Shown piece by piece: positions 1 through 9,231 of a stretch of 64,000 bases of DNA. A program made the position numbers and the translations under genes. Below the pieces are notes generated by a model. The model was not told the DNA's origin and ran no database searches. It saw nothing but the letters and a program-made list of their open reading frames with translations. Position 1 is the first letter of the stretch, and every line of letters begins with the position of its first letter. Source of the stretch: Xenophilus sp. AP218F (GTDB lineage Bacteria > Pseudomonadota > Gammaproteobacteria > Burkholderiales > Chromobacteriaceae); assembly GCA_002213445.1 (NCBI GenBank), contig NJIE01000031.1, forward strand, positions 16,393-80,392, written 5' to 3'.

Positions 1-531
1 GCTGCGCCACAGCACCATTTCGGCGGCCACCGTCACTTTGGCGAACACCTCGTCGGCGCTGTCGTCGGGCAGGATGGGCACCGCCATCTGGTCGACGATC
101 GGGCCGTTGTCCGGCTTGACGTTCATCTGGTGCAGGGTGGCGCCGGTTTCGGTTTCGCCGTGGATGATGGCCCAGTTGATCGGCACCCGGCCGCGGTACT
201 GCGGCAGCAGCGAGCCGTGCATGTTGTACGCGCCGCGCGCGGCGGCCGCCAGCAGCGGGGCTTTCAGCATGTGGCGGTAATAGAAGGAGAACAGGAAATC
301 CGGCTGCGCGGCCTGCACCTGCGCCAGCACTTCCGCCGCGTTCGGATCGTCCGGGGTGATCGCCGGGATGCCGTAGTCGCGGGCGACTTGCGCCACGCTC
401 TGGAACCAGATGTTCTCGTCGGGGTTGTCCCGATGGGTGACCACCAGCGCCACGTCCACGCCGCGGCCGATCAGCGCCTTCAGGCAGCGCACGCCGACGT
501 TGTGGTAGGCGAAGACGACGGCGCGGGTCAT
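1..531 (-). CDS. arnA: ArnA-type UDP-4-amino-4-deoxy-L-arabinose formyltransferase (3' end cut by window edge)
   Basis: The visible 177 residues are the N-terminal formyltransferase domain, which N-formylates UDP-4-amino-4-deoxy-L-arabinose using 10-formyl-tetrahydrofolate. The catalytic signature NMHGSLLPQYRGR is seen at about residues 103-115, with the expected Asn103/His105 pair, followed by GETETGATLH. The ATG at 531 overlaps the arnC stop by 4 bp (ATGA), so the two are translationally coupled in the arn operon. The gene runs off the left edge, so it cannot be told whether the C-terminal UDP-glucuronate decarboxylase domain of bifunctional ArnA is present or whether this is a stand-alone formyltransferase. 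The context (arnB, arnC, arnT upstream) makes the Ara4N assignment strong. Confidence 0.9.
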   Translation of the reverse strand, partial: MTRAVVFAYHNVGVRCLKALIGRGVDVALVVTHRDNPDENIWFQSVAQVARDYGIPAITPDDPNAAEVLAQVQAAQPDFLFSFYYRHMLKAPLLAAAARGAYNMHGSLLPQYRGRVPINWAIIHGETETGATLHQMNVKPDNGPIVDQMAVPILPDDSADEVFAKVTVAAEMVLWRS

Positions 532-1478
532 GGCTGTTCTCCCTGTTGCTCCAGCACCGCCTGGATCACGTAGCGCGGGCGCGAGCGCACTTCCTGATAG
601 ATGCGGCCGATGTATTCGCCCAAGAGGCCGATGCCGAACAGCGCGATGCCGATCAGCAGGAAGACCAGCGCGAACAGCGTGAACACGCCGCCGACTTCCG
701 GCCCCAGGATCAGCCGGCGCAGGATCAGGTACACCACCAGCAGGCCGGAGCCGGCCGACACCGCCATGCCCAGCAGCGAGAACCACTGCAGCGGCACGAT
801 GGAGAAGCCGGTCATCAGGTCGAAGTTCAGCCGGATCAGGCTGTACAGCGAGTACTTGGACTCGCCGGCGAAGCGCTCTTCGTGGCCGACGACCACTTCG
901 GTCGGGTTCTGCGCGAACTGGTAGGCCAACGCCGGGATGAAGGTGTGCAACTCGTTGCACTGGTTGATGGTGTCGATGATGCGGCGGCTGTAGGCGCGCA
1001 TCATGCAGCCCTGGTCGGTCATCTTGATGCGGGTCAGCTTCTCGCGCAGCCGGTTCATCGCCCGGCTGGCCAGGTGCCGCCACAGGCTGTCGTTGCGCTG
1101 GCGGCGGATGGAGCCGACGTAGTCGTGGCCCTTGTCCATTTCGGCCAGCAGCAGCTGGATGTCTTCCGGCGGGTTCTGCAGGTCGGCGTCCAGCGTCACC
1201 ACCCGCTCGCCGCGGCTGTGCTCGAAGCCGGCCAGGATGGCGCGGTGCTGGCCGAAGTTGCCGTTGAACAGCACCACCCGCGTCACGTCCGGACGCAGGG
1301 CGAACTGGTCGGCCAGCATGGCCGGGCTCTTGTCGCGGCTGCCGTCGTTGATGAAGACGATTTCGTAACGGATGCCGAGCGCGTCCAGCGCCGGGTACAG
1401 GCGTTCGAACAGCGCGCCCAGCACGTCCTGTTCGTTGTAAACCGGTATCACTACCGAAAGTTCGATCTGGTTTTCCAT
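528..1478 (-). CDS. arnC: Undecaprenyl-phosphate 4-deoxy-4-formamido-L-arabinose transferase
   Basis: A 316-residue family 2 glycosyltransferase, close to the usual ArnC length of about 320. The N-terminus has the GT-A opening SVVIPVYNEQ, the nucleotide/metal motif LDADLQNPPED near residue 115, and two C-terminal transmembrane helices (about 233-256 and 267-290), the usual ArnC/DPM-like layout. It moves formylated aminoarabinose from UDP to undecaprenyl phosphate on the cytoplasmic face of the inner membrane. It lies 5 bp after the arnB stop, preceded by TTAGGA as ribosome binding site, and overlaps arnA by 4 bp. The fold is shared with GtrB/DPM enzymes; operon position decides the name. Confidence 0.93.
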   Translation of the reverse strand: MENQIELSVVIPVYNEQDVLGALFERLYPALDALGIRYEIVFINDGSRDKSPAMLADQFALRPDVTRVVLFNGNFGQHRAILAGFEHSRGERVVTLDADLQNPPEDIQLLLAEMDKGHDYVGSIRRQRNDSLWRHLASRAMNRLREKLTRIKMTDQGCMMRAYSRRIIDTINQCNELHTFIPALAYQFAQNPTEVVVGHEERFAGESKYSLYSLIRLNFDLMTGFSIVPLQWFSLLGMAVSAGSGLLVVYLILRRLILGPEVGGVFTLFALVFLLIGIALFGIGLLGEYIGRIYQEVRSRPRYVIQAVLEQQGEQP

Positions 1479-1483
1479 GGGTC

Positions 1484-2608
1484 CTAACTCAAAACCGGCC
1501 GCAGCGTCTGGCTTACGGCCTGGCAGACGCGCAGCACGTCTTCGTCGCGCATGGCGGGGAACAGCGGCAGGGTGACGGTGCGCGCGCCGATGTCCTCGGC
1601 CGCCGGGTAGCGGCCGGCGGCGTAGCCTTGTTCGCGGAACAGCGTGAACAGGTGCATCGCCGGGTAATGGACGCCGACGCCTATGCCTTGCTCTTTCATG
1701 CGGGCGATGAATTCGCCGCGCGAGATGGCCATGCGCGAGAGCGGCAGCAGCGGCTGGAACATGTGCCAGTTGCTCTGTTCGAAGTCTTGCGGCGGCAGCT
1801 CGCAGCCAAGCTCGCGGTCGAAGTGTTGAAAATACAGCCTGGCCAGTTCCCGGCGGCGGGCGTTGAACGCGTCCAGGCTCTTGAGCTGGCCGAGGCCGAT
1901 GGCGGCGGCGATGTCGGTCATGTTGGCCTTGCCGCCCAGCACGTCCACGTCCATGGTGCCGTCCGGGAAGCGGGTGACGCCTTGCAGGCGCAGCTTCTCG
2001 AACAGGCGCGCCTCTTCTTCGTTATTCAGCACCAGGCAGCCGCCTTCGCCGCAAGTCATGTTCTTGTTGGCGTGGAAGCTGAACGACACCAGATCGCCGG
2101 TCTGGCCGATGGGCGCGCCCCGCCAGTTGGCGCCCATGGACTGGGCGGCGTCTTCCACCACGCGCAGGCCGTGGCGGCCGGCGATGGCGTACAGCCGCTC
2201 GCGGTCCACCGGCAGCCCGGCGAGGTCCACCGGGATCACCGCGCGAGTGCGCGGAGTGATCGCGGCTTCCAGCCGGTCGAGGTCGATATTGCGGGTGGCC
2301 GGATCGGCGTCGACGAAGACCGGCGTCGCGCCGACCTTCATGATCACGTTGGCGGTGGCGATCCAGCTGAGCGGGCAGGTGACGACCTCGTCGCCGGGAC
2401 CGACGCCGGCGATCTGCAGCGCCATTTCCAGCGAGGCGGTGGCCGAGGAAACTAGGCGCACCGGGCGGCCGCCGCAGAAGGCGGACAGCTCGGCCTCCAG
2501 CCGCTGGCAGTTGGGGCCGGTGGTGATCCAGCCCGAGCGCAGCACCTCGCCGACGGCGGCGATGGTGGCGTCGTCAATCGACGGGCGGGTAAACGGCAGA
2601 AAATCCAT
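1484..2608 (-). CDS. arnB: UDP-4-amino-4-deoxy-L-arabinose--oxoglutarate aminotransferase
   Basis: A 374-residue DegT/DnrJ/EryC1 family PLP aminotransferase that converts UDP-4-keto-arabinose to UDP-4-amino-4-deoxy-L-arabinose. The internal-aldimine lysine is Lys182 in FSFHANKNMTCGEGG, matching the ArnB/AHBA-synthase motif. VVEDAAQSMGA (about 150-160) holds the aspartate that contacts the PLP pyridine nitrogen. The start MDFLPFTRPSID is typical of ArnB. It is the third gene of the arn operon; a 154-bp gap with an inverted repeat separates it from the upstream SMR-type gene. Confidence 0.94.
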   Translation of the reverse strand: MDFLPFTRPSIDDATIAAVGEVLRSGWITTGPNCQRLEAELSAFCGGRPVRLVSSATASLEMALQIAGVGPGDEVVTCPLSWIATANVIMKVGATPVFVDADPATRNIDLDRLEAAITPRTRAVIPVDLAGLPVDRERLYAIAGRHGLRVVEDAAQSMGANWRGAPIGQTGDLVSFSFHANKNMTCGEGGCLVLNNEEEARLFEKLRLQGVTRFPDGTMDVDVLGGKANMTDIAAAIGLGQLKSLDAFNARRRELARLYFQHFDRELGCELPPQDFEQSNWHMFQPLLPLSRMAISRGEFIARMKEQGIGVGVHYPAMHLFTLFREQGYAAGRYPAAEDIGARTVTLPLFPAMRDEDVLRVCQAVSQTLRPVLS

Positions 2609-2633
2609 GGGGGCCTTTCTGGTTTTTCAATTA

Positions 2634-2735
2634 GCCACGGAAACACGCGGACAAGAACGGTGGTTCCAAGCCATCGCCTGAACCGCCGGCTGCCGGAACG
2701 TTGTTTTCATTTTCCGTGTTCCGGGTGCTTCGTGG
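2634..2735. repeat. Imperfect inverted repeat between two arn genes
   Basis: The 154-base gap inside the operon (2609-2762) holds two facing arms. GCCACGGAAACACGCGG at 2634-2650 has an imperfect reverse complement in CCGTGTTCCGGGTGCTTCGTGGC, whose first 20 bases lie at 2713-2732, the arm ending at 2735. The arms enclose about 62 bp. The wording (GCCACGAAGCACCCGGAACACGG) resembles dispersed non-coding repeats seen in many proteobacteria; that link is from memory. No open frame with a ribosome binding site was found inside. Confidence 0.5.
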
Positions 2736-2762
2736 CGAAAATCCGGGTTTAGCGGCAAACAA

Positions 2763-3149
2763 TCAGCTTCTGGCCACCAGCACCACGCCGACGATGATCA
2801 CCGCGATGCCGATCAGCTTCTGCGCGGCGAGCGCTTCGCCGAACAGCCAGTAGGCCAGCAGCGCGTTGACCACATAGCCGATCGACAGCATCGGGTAGGC
2901 CACGCTGACGTCCACCCGCGACAGCGCCATGATCCACACCACCACGCTGATCGCATAGCAGGACAGGCCGCCGATGATGGGCAGGTTGGTGGCCAGCGAC
3001 CAGCCGATCGGCAGCGCGTTGGCGGCGGAAAAGTCGAAGTGGCCGATCTGGCGCACGCCGGCTTTGAGAAACAGCTGGGCGGCGGCGTTGAGTAGCACGC
3101 CGAACAGGATCAGTCCAAATTCAATCAGCTTCATGCCTTCATGTTCCAT
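2763..3149 (-). CDS. SMR/EamA-type small membrane transporter, ArnE/ArnF-like flippase subunit
   Basis: A 128-residue protein with four predicted transmembrane helices (about 6-25, 46-66, 73-93, 101-127), the size and topology of the small multidrug resistance family. Placed between arnT and arnB, it is best read as the ArnE/ArnF-like subunit that flips undecaprenyl-phosphate-aminoarabinose across the inner membrane. Enterobacteria use an ArnE+ArnF heterodimer; only one such gene is seen here, so a homodimer or a partner outside the window is possible. A second in-frame ATG lies at 3134; neither start has a clear Shine-Dalgarno sequence. It could also be called a generic EamA transporter. Confidence 0.82.
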   Translation of the reverse strand: MEHEGMKLIEFGLILFGVLLNAAAQLFLKAGVRQIGHFDFSAANALPIGWSLATNLPIIGGLSCYAISVVVWIMALSRVDVSVAYPMLSIGYVVNALLAYWLFGEALAAQKLIGIAVIIVGVVLVARS

Positions 3150-3182
3150 GCTGGCCGCGCCGCCCTCGGCGCGGCCCGATTC

Positions 3183-4853
3183 TCAGGGCTTGACCACCAC
3201 CATGCGGCGCGGGTCCTGGTACACCACCTTCATCGGCAGGCCCTGCCGCTCCAGCTCGCGGTAGGTGTCGTCGCCGAGCATCGCCATGGCGCGCGGCTCG
3301 GCCTGCCAGCGGGCGACGAATTGCGACAGCTGCGGCAACCAGCGCTGCGGCTCCTGTTTCTCGCCGAACTCGAACTCGTCGACGAAGTCCACCAGCGTCA
3401 CCGGCCGGCCAAGGTAGAACGGAAAGGTCTGATCGTAGTAGCGCACCGAATACACCGGCATGTCCGGCGTCAAATAGGGCTGGATTTGCGCCACGATTTC
3501 CTTGCTGCCCTTGAGCTTGCCGTAGCTGTCGTGGCCGCTGGCTGCCAGGGTGACGGCCAGCAGGCTGCCCAGCGCCAGCGCGGCCACCGCCGGCAGCGTT
3601 TGCCGCCGGTTCAGCTGCCGCCAGGCCAGCAGCGCGCACAGTACGAAGCAGGCCGCGCCGGCGGCGATGAAGCGGGCGAAGGGGTGCAGCACGGCGAGCG
3701 GCGTCTCGGCGGAGGCGAAGCGGTCGACGAAGGGATAGACGGCCAGCGCCGCCAGCCACAGCGCCAGCGGCGCCAGGATGTGCTTTTTCAGCGCGGCGGG
3801 TTCGATGCGCGCTAGGCTATGGGCCAGCAGCAGCGCCAGCGCCGGGAACAGCGGCAGGATGTAGGACGGCAGCTTGGAGCTGGACTTGCTGAAGAAGGCG
3901 AAGACGAACACGCTCCAGATCAGCAGCAGCCGGCCGACGCGCAAGCCGTCGCCGCGGTCGCGCCAGCCTTCCGTCAGCAGGCGCGGCAGCAGCGTGGTCC
4001 ACGGCAGCAGGCCAAGCAGCAGGTAGGGCGCGAAGTACCAGGGCGCGCCGGTGCGCTTGTGCTCGTCGGTGAGGAAGCGCTCGAAGTGCTCGCGGATGAA
4101 GAAGAAGTGGGCGAAGTCCGGGTTGCGCTGCGAAACCAGCACGAACCAGGGCGCGGCGAGCGCGAAGAACAGGATCAGGCCGCTGATCCAGTGCATTCTT
4201 TTCCAGAACGCCCATTGCCAGTTGCAGAGGCTGTAGAGCACCAGGGTCGCGCCAGGGATGAGCAGGCCGATCAAGCCCTTGCTCAGCACCGCGCCGGCCA
4301 TCGCCGCCCAGGTCACCCACATCCAGCCGCGCGTCTCGGCGGCGGTGGCGTCGTCCTGCTGCGCCAGCAGGAAGCCGCACAGGGCGACGGTCAGGAAGAA
4401 GCTGACGCCCATGTCCAGCGACAGGAAGTGGCTGTTGCTTATCATCCAGGCCATGCTGCCGCAGGCCAGCGCCGCGTAGCGGCCGGCTTCCGCGCCCCAC
4501 AGCCGGCGGGCGGCGACCGCGGTCATCGCCACCGACAGAAAGCCGGTCAGACCCGGCCAGAAGCGGGCGGCGAACTCGTTGACGCCGAACGCGGCGAAGC
4601 TGATCGCGCCCATCCAGTACTGCAGGATGGGCTTTTCAAAATACAGGAAGCCGTTCAGGCGCGGGGTGATCCAGTCGCCGCTTTGCAGCATGAACAGCGA
4701 CAGGGTGGCGTAACGCCCTTCGTCGGCGTGGATCAGACCGCGATAGCCCAGGCTGCCGAACCAGACGAGGGCGAACAGCAGCCATCCGGCCAGCTCGACG
4801 CTGCGCGAGACGGCCACGCCGGAATAATGATCGTAACGGGAAAACGAGCTCAT
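3183..4853 (-). CDS. arnT: Undecaprenyl phosphate-alpha-4-amino-4-deoxy-L-arabinose arabinosyltransferase (lipid A)
   Basis: A 556-residue polytopic GT-C glycosyltransferase (family PF02366/GT83) matching ArnT length (about 550). It transfers aminoarabinose from the lipid carrier to lipid A phosphates on the periplasmic side, lowering negative charge and conferring polymyxin/cationic peptide resistance. The first periplasmic loop reads YRGLIHADEGRYATL, with the conserved acidic pair next to the first helix, and FLYFEKPILQYW follows, both ArnT hallmarks. About 11-12 hydrophobic segments are visible. It is the first gene of the arn operon here, so the promoter should lie in 4854-4978. Confidence 0.94.
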   Translation of the reverse strand: MSSFSRYDHYSGVAVSRSVELAGWLLFALVWFGSLGYRGLIHADEGRYATLSLFMLQSGDWITPRLNGFLYFEKPILQYWMGAISFAAFGVNEFAARFWPGLTGFLSVAMTAVAARRLWGAEAGRYAALACGSMAWMISNSHFLSLDMGVSFFLTVALCGFLLAQQDDATAAETRGWMWVTWAAMAGAVLSKGLIGLLIPGATLVLYSLCNWQWAFWKRMHWISGLILFFALAAPWFVLVSQRNPDFAHFFFIREHFERFLTDEHKRTGAPWYFAPYLLLGLLPWTTLLPRLLTEGWRDRGDGLRVGRLLLIWSVFVFAFFSKSSSKLPSYILPLFPALALLLAHSLARIEPAALKKHILAPLALWLAALAVYPFVDRFASAETPLAVLHPFARFIAAGAACFVLCALLAWRQLNRRQTLPAVAALALGSLLAVTLAASGHDSYGKLKGSKEIVAQIQPYLTPDMPVYSVRYYDQTFPFYLGRPVTLVDFVDEFEFGEKQEPQRWLPQLSQFVARWQAEPRAMAMLGDDTYRELERQGLPMKVVYQDPRRMVVVKP

Positions 4854-4888
4854 GACGGGTGCGGTCGATCAGTATTGTGATTTTGCAG

Positions 4889-4909
4889 TAACCGAACAGG
4901 ATAACCGAA
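4889..4909 (-). promoter_or_regulatory. Direct repeat upstream of arnT, possible response-regulator site
   Basis: On the minus strand TTCGGTTA occurs twice with 5 bp between copies (period 13), 36-56 bp before the arnT ATG. PhoP and PmrA boxes, which control arn operons in enterobacteria, are direct repeats of similar half-sites but with an 11-bp period. The repeat is seen directly; its function is inference. Confidence 0.4.
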
Positions 4910-4978
4910 GTCCGGGATTTTGTACGTTGACAGATTGTGACGGCGCGGGCTGGCGCGGCGACGCCGCCCGCGGGCCGT

Positions 4979-6724
<1,746 letters not shown>

Positions 6725-6744
6725 TTAAGCTAGTTACGGGTTTC

Positions 6745-6758
6745 TGTAACTGTATGTA
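6745..6758 (-). promoter_or_regulatory. Candidate RstA box upstream of the barrel gene
   Basis: The minus strand reads TACATACAGTTACA, one mismatch from the enterobacterial RstA box TACATNTNGTTACA. It overlaps a second inverted repeat AGTTAC-N8-GTAACT at 6732-6751. It lies 94 bp before the barrel gene start; an RstA/RstB pair is encoded at 7867-9941. The match is seen; binding is inferred. Confidence 0.55.
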
Positions 6759-6814
6759 ACAAAATCCTTACATGGATTTCTGCACGGGAAGCAAAGCCAT
6801 CGTCCAAACGCAAA

Positions 6815-6842
6815 AACCGCCTGCGCGGACGTGCAGGCGGTT
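6815..6842 (-). terminator. Terminator after the alpha/beta hydrolase gene
   Basis: Ten-bp perfect stem AACCGCCTGC (6815-6824) / GCAGGCGGTT (6833-6842) with an 8-base loop; on the minus strand it runs into TTTTTG. It sits 25 bp after the hydrolase stop. Confidence 0.85.
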
Positions 6843-6866
6843 GGGCAGAGGGAGAGTCGGCGGGCG

Positions 6867-7697
6867 TCAGGCGGCGGCGAAGGCGGTCCAGCCGGCGGCT
6901 TGCGGCTGCCGCGGCCGAACCTGCGCCGCGCCCTGGAAGAACTTCAGGCTGCGTTGCAATACTTCGGCGCGTTCGTTGTCCACCATCACCATGTGATAGC
7001 TGTTGGACAGCGGCATGAAGTCCACCGGGCCGCCCAGATGGCGAATCAGGTGATGGGCGGAGCGCGGACTGGTGATGTCGTCTTCGTCGGCGTGGACGAT
7101 CAGCGTCGGGCAGGTGATGTCGGCCAGGCGCGGCAGCAACTGGCGGCGCAGCCGGTCCACTTCGCGGATGCAAGCCAGCGGAATGTAGGCGTAGTGGAAG
7201 CGGTCGCCGCGTTCGAAGCGCTGCTGGATGGCCTTGCGGATGCGCGCGTTCTTGATGCCGAACGGCGAGACTTCCGGCACGCGCATCTTGCGCGCCAGGC
7301 GGGGAATCCGGTAGACGGCGTGGCGCAGCCAGGTCAGCTTGGGCAGGCTCCAGCCGTCCAGAAACAGCGGCGGGGCGTACAGGGCCAGCTTGTCCTGATG
7401 CTTTTCCAGGCGGGCGACTTCCAGCGCCACCAAGCCGCCGAGGCACACGCCGGCCAGATGCACCACCTTGTATTCCTGTTTCAGGCGGCGGTACTCCTGG
7501 CGGACGGCGTCCACCCAGTCCTGCCAGCGGGTGGCGAGCAGGTCTTCGGGCTGGCCGCCGTGGCCGGGCAGCACCGGGGTGTGGGTGATGATATCGGCCT
7601 CTTCCAGCGTACGACCGAGCGCGCCCAGATCGTAAGCCGTGCCGCCTAGGCCATGCACCAGCAAGGCTGCGGTTTTCGAGGAAGCCATGATGTCCAT
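6867..7697 (-). CDS. Alpha/beta hydrolase with cysteine nucleophile elbow (Est30/monoacylglycerol-lipase-like)
   Basis: 276 residues from the ATG at 7697 (an ATG at 7688 is equally possible). The fold order is clear: oxyanion-hole motif VHGLGG (14-19), LPGHGG (43-48), nucleophile elbow GVCLGG (83-88), acid in HADEDDITSP (Asp206) and catalytic His235 in SNSYHMV. The layout matches Est30-type carboxylesterases and S33-like hydrolases, but the usual GxSxG serine is Cys85, as in dienelactone hydrolases and PHA synthases. It has no signal peptide, so it is cytoplasmic; substrate unknown. It is a single-gene unit downstream of rstAB with its own terminator. Confidence 0.85.
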   Translation of the reverse strand: MDIMASSKTAALLVHGLGGTAYDLGALGRTLEEADIITHTPVLPGHGGQPEDLLATRWQDWVDAVRQEYRRLKQEYKVVHLAGVCLGGLVALEVARLEKHQDKLALYAPPLFLDGWSLPKLTWLRHAVYRIPRLARKMRVPEVSPFGIKNARIRKAIQQRFERGDRFHYAYIPLACIREVDRLRRQLLPRLADITCPTLIVHADEDDITSPRSAHHLIRHLGGPVDFMPLSNSYHMVMVDNERAEVLQRSLKFFQGAAQVRPRQPQAAGWTAFAAA

Positions 7698-7866
7698 TCC
7701 AGGAGTATTCAGAATACCTGAATTATCCCTTTTGCCCGCGGGGCAAGTCTGTTGCCGTCCTGTCTGGGCTGTGAGACATCCTGTCCATGCTCTGTGAATA
7801 GAACGTCGTCGGATTGTGTCGCCTTGATGCCTTTGTGTGACCAATCGTGACCAAGATATTGCTATT

Positions 7867-9231
7867 TCATGGCGAGACGCCGTCGAGGCGGGGATTTTGC
7901 TCAATCTCTATGCAAAAACAGGCGCCGCCCAATTCGCTTTGCATAACAAAGGCCTTGCCCTGGTGATGCTCGGCGATCAGCCGGACGAAGGACAAGCCCA
8001 GCCCGTGGCCGCCGGTGGCGCGGTCGCGGCTGCGGTCCAGCCGCAAGAAGGGCTCGAACACCTTTTCGCGGTCGGATTCGGGAATGCCGCAGCCGTCGTC
8101 TTCCACCCGGATCAACAGCCGGCCCTGAGCGGTGAAGGCGACGCGCAGCAGCACCTGGCGCTGGGCGTATTTGAAGGCGTTGAGCAGCAGATTGCGGCTG
8201 GCGATGTACATCAGCTTGCGATCGAAGCGGCCGTCGGCGCGGACGCAATCCAGCGCCAGCGTCAGGTTGTCCGGCTTGAGCGGCGTCACCAGATGCACCA
8301 GATCGTCGAACCAGTCGTAGAGGTCTATGGTTTCCCAGTGCAGCGGCACCTCGCTGCGGTTGAGCTTGGTGAATTCCATGCTGGTGTTGATCAGCTGCTC
8401 CAGCTCCTGCATGTCGCGCTCCATGCCGTCGCGGTAACGCTGCCACTCGGCGCGGTCTTCTTCTTCTTCCAGCATGGTCAGGCCGAAGCGCAGCCGGGCG
8501 ATGGGGGTGCGGATTTCGTGGGCGATGGCGTGCGACAGCGCCTGGCGGGTTTCGATCTGCCGCTCCAGCCGCGCCGCCATGCTGTTGAAGGCCAGCGGCA
8601 GCGGCGCGAACAGCCGGCTGTGCGCCGGCCGGGCGCGGGCGGTGAAATCGCCTTCGGCGAAGATTTCCGCGGTTTGCCGCACTTCCAGCAAGTCTTTCCA
8701 CAGCGGCCGCAAGCTGAAGTAGATCAGCGTGCCCAGCGTGGTGCCGGAGAGCAGCATCCACAACAGCAGCACTTCGATGTCCTCGCTGATCCAGTTGCTG
8801 TCGTTGTTCTGCTGATCCAGCGGGCCTAGCTGCAGCAGGCGCGAGCCCGGCGTCAGCGGCGCGTACAGGATCTGGCTGTCCGGGTCGAGGTAGGCGTTGC
8901 CAAGCGCCAGCTCCTTGCCGGCCTCCGGTTCGATTTCGGCGGGCACGCGGTCGATCAGCTTGACCGGATAGGTGAATTGCAGGCCGATGCCGCCCAGCGT
9001 TTCCTCCCACTCCGCCTGCGGGTGCTGCTTGAGCTGCTGCTGCACCATCATCACCGTGCCGTGCATGAACTGCACCTTGTTGGCCTGATCGGTGCTCTGG
9101 TACAGCTTGGTCACCAGGAAGCCGAAGCCGAGGATGATCAGCAATTCCACCAGCATGGTGGCCAGGAAGTAACGGACGAACAGCGTGCCCAGCGAGGGCG
9201 ACAGCCAGTTGCGCAGCGGTTTGAGACCCAT
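7867..9231 (-). CDS. rstB: Sensor histidine kinase, RstB-like
   Basis: 454 residues, starting at the ATG whose first base overlaps the stop of the response regulator (TAATG). Layout: transmembrane helix (about 15-40), periplasmic sensor loop, second helix near 150-175, HAMP linker, HisKA H-box AHEIRTPIARLRFG with the phospho-accepting His, N-box NLLLNAFKYA, and G-box DDGCGIPESD plus GGHGLGLSF. The H-box is very like E. coli RstB (AHELRTPLVRLR), and its partner below is clearly RstA-like. The inner-membrane sensor signal is unknown here; in enterobacteria RstAB is under PhoPQ and responds to low Mg2+/acid. Confidence 0.9.
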   Translation of the reverse strand: MGLKPLRNWLSPSLGTLFVRYFLATMLVELLIILGFGFLVTKLYQSTDQANKVQFMHGTVMMVQQQLKQHPQAEWEETLGGIGLQFTYPVKLIDRVPAEIEPEAGKELALGNAYLDPDSQILYAPLTPGSRLLQLGPLDQQNNDSNWISEDIEVLLLWMLLSGTTLGTLIYFSLRPLWKDLLEVRQTAEIFAEGDFTARARPAHSRLFAPLPLAFNSMAARLERQIETRQALSHAIAHEIRTPIARLRFGLTMLEEEEDRAEWQRYRDGMERDMQELEQLINTSMEFTKLNRSEVPLHWETIDLYDWFDDLVHLVTPLKPDNLTLALDCVRADGRFDRKLMYIASRNLLLNAFKYAQRQVLLRVAFTAQGRLLIRVEDDGCGIPESDREKVFEPFLRLDRSRDRATGGHGLGLSFVRLIAEHHQGKAFVMQSELGGACFCIEIEQNPRLDGVSP

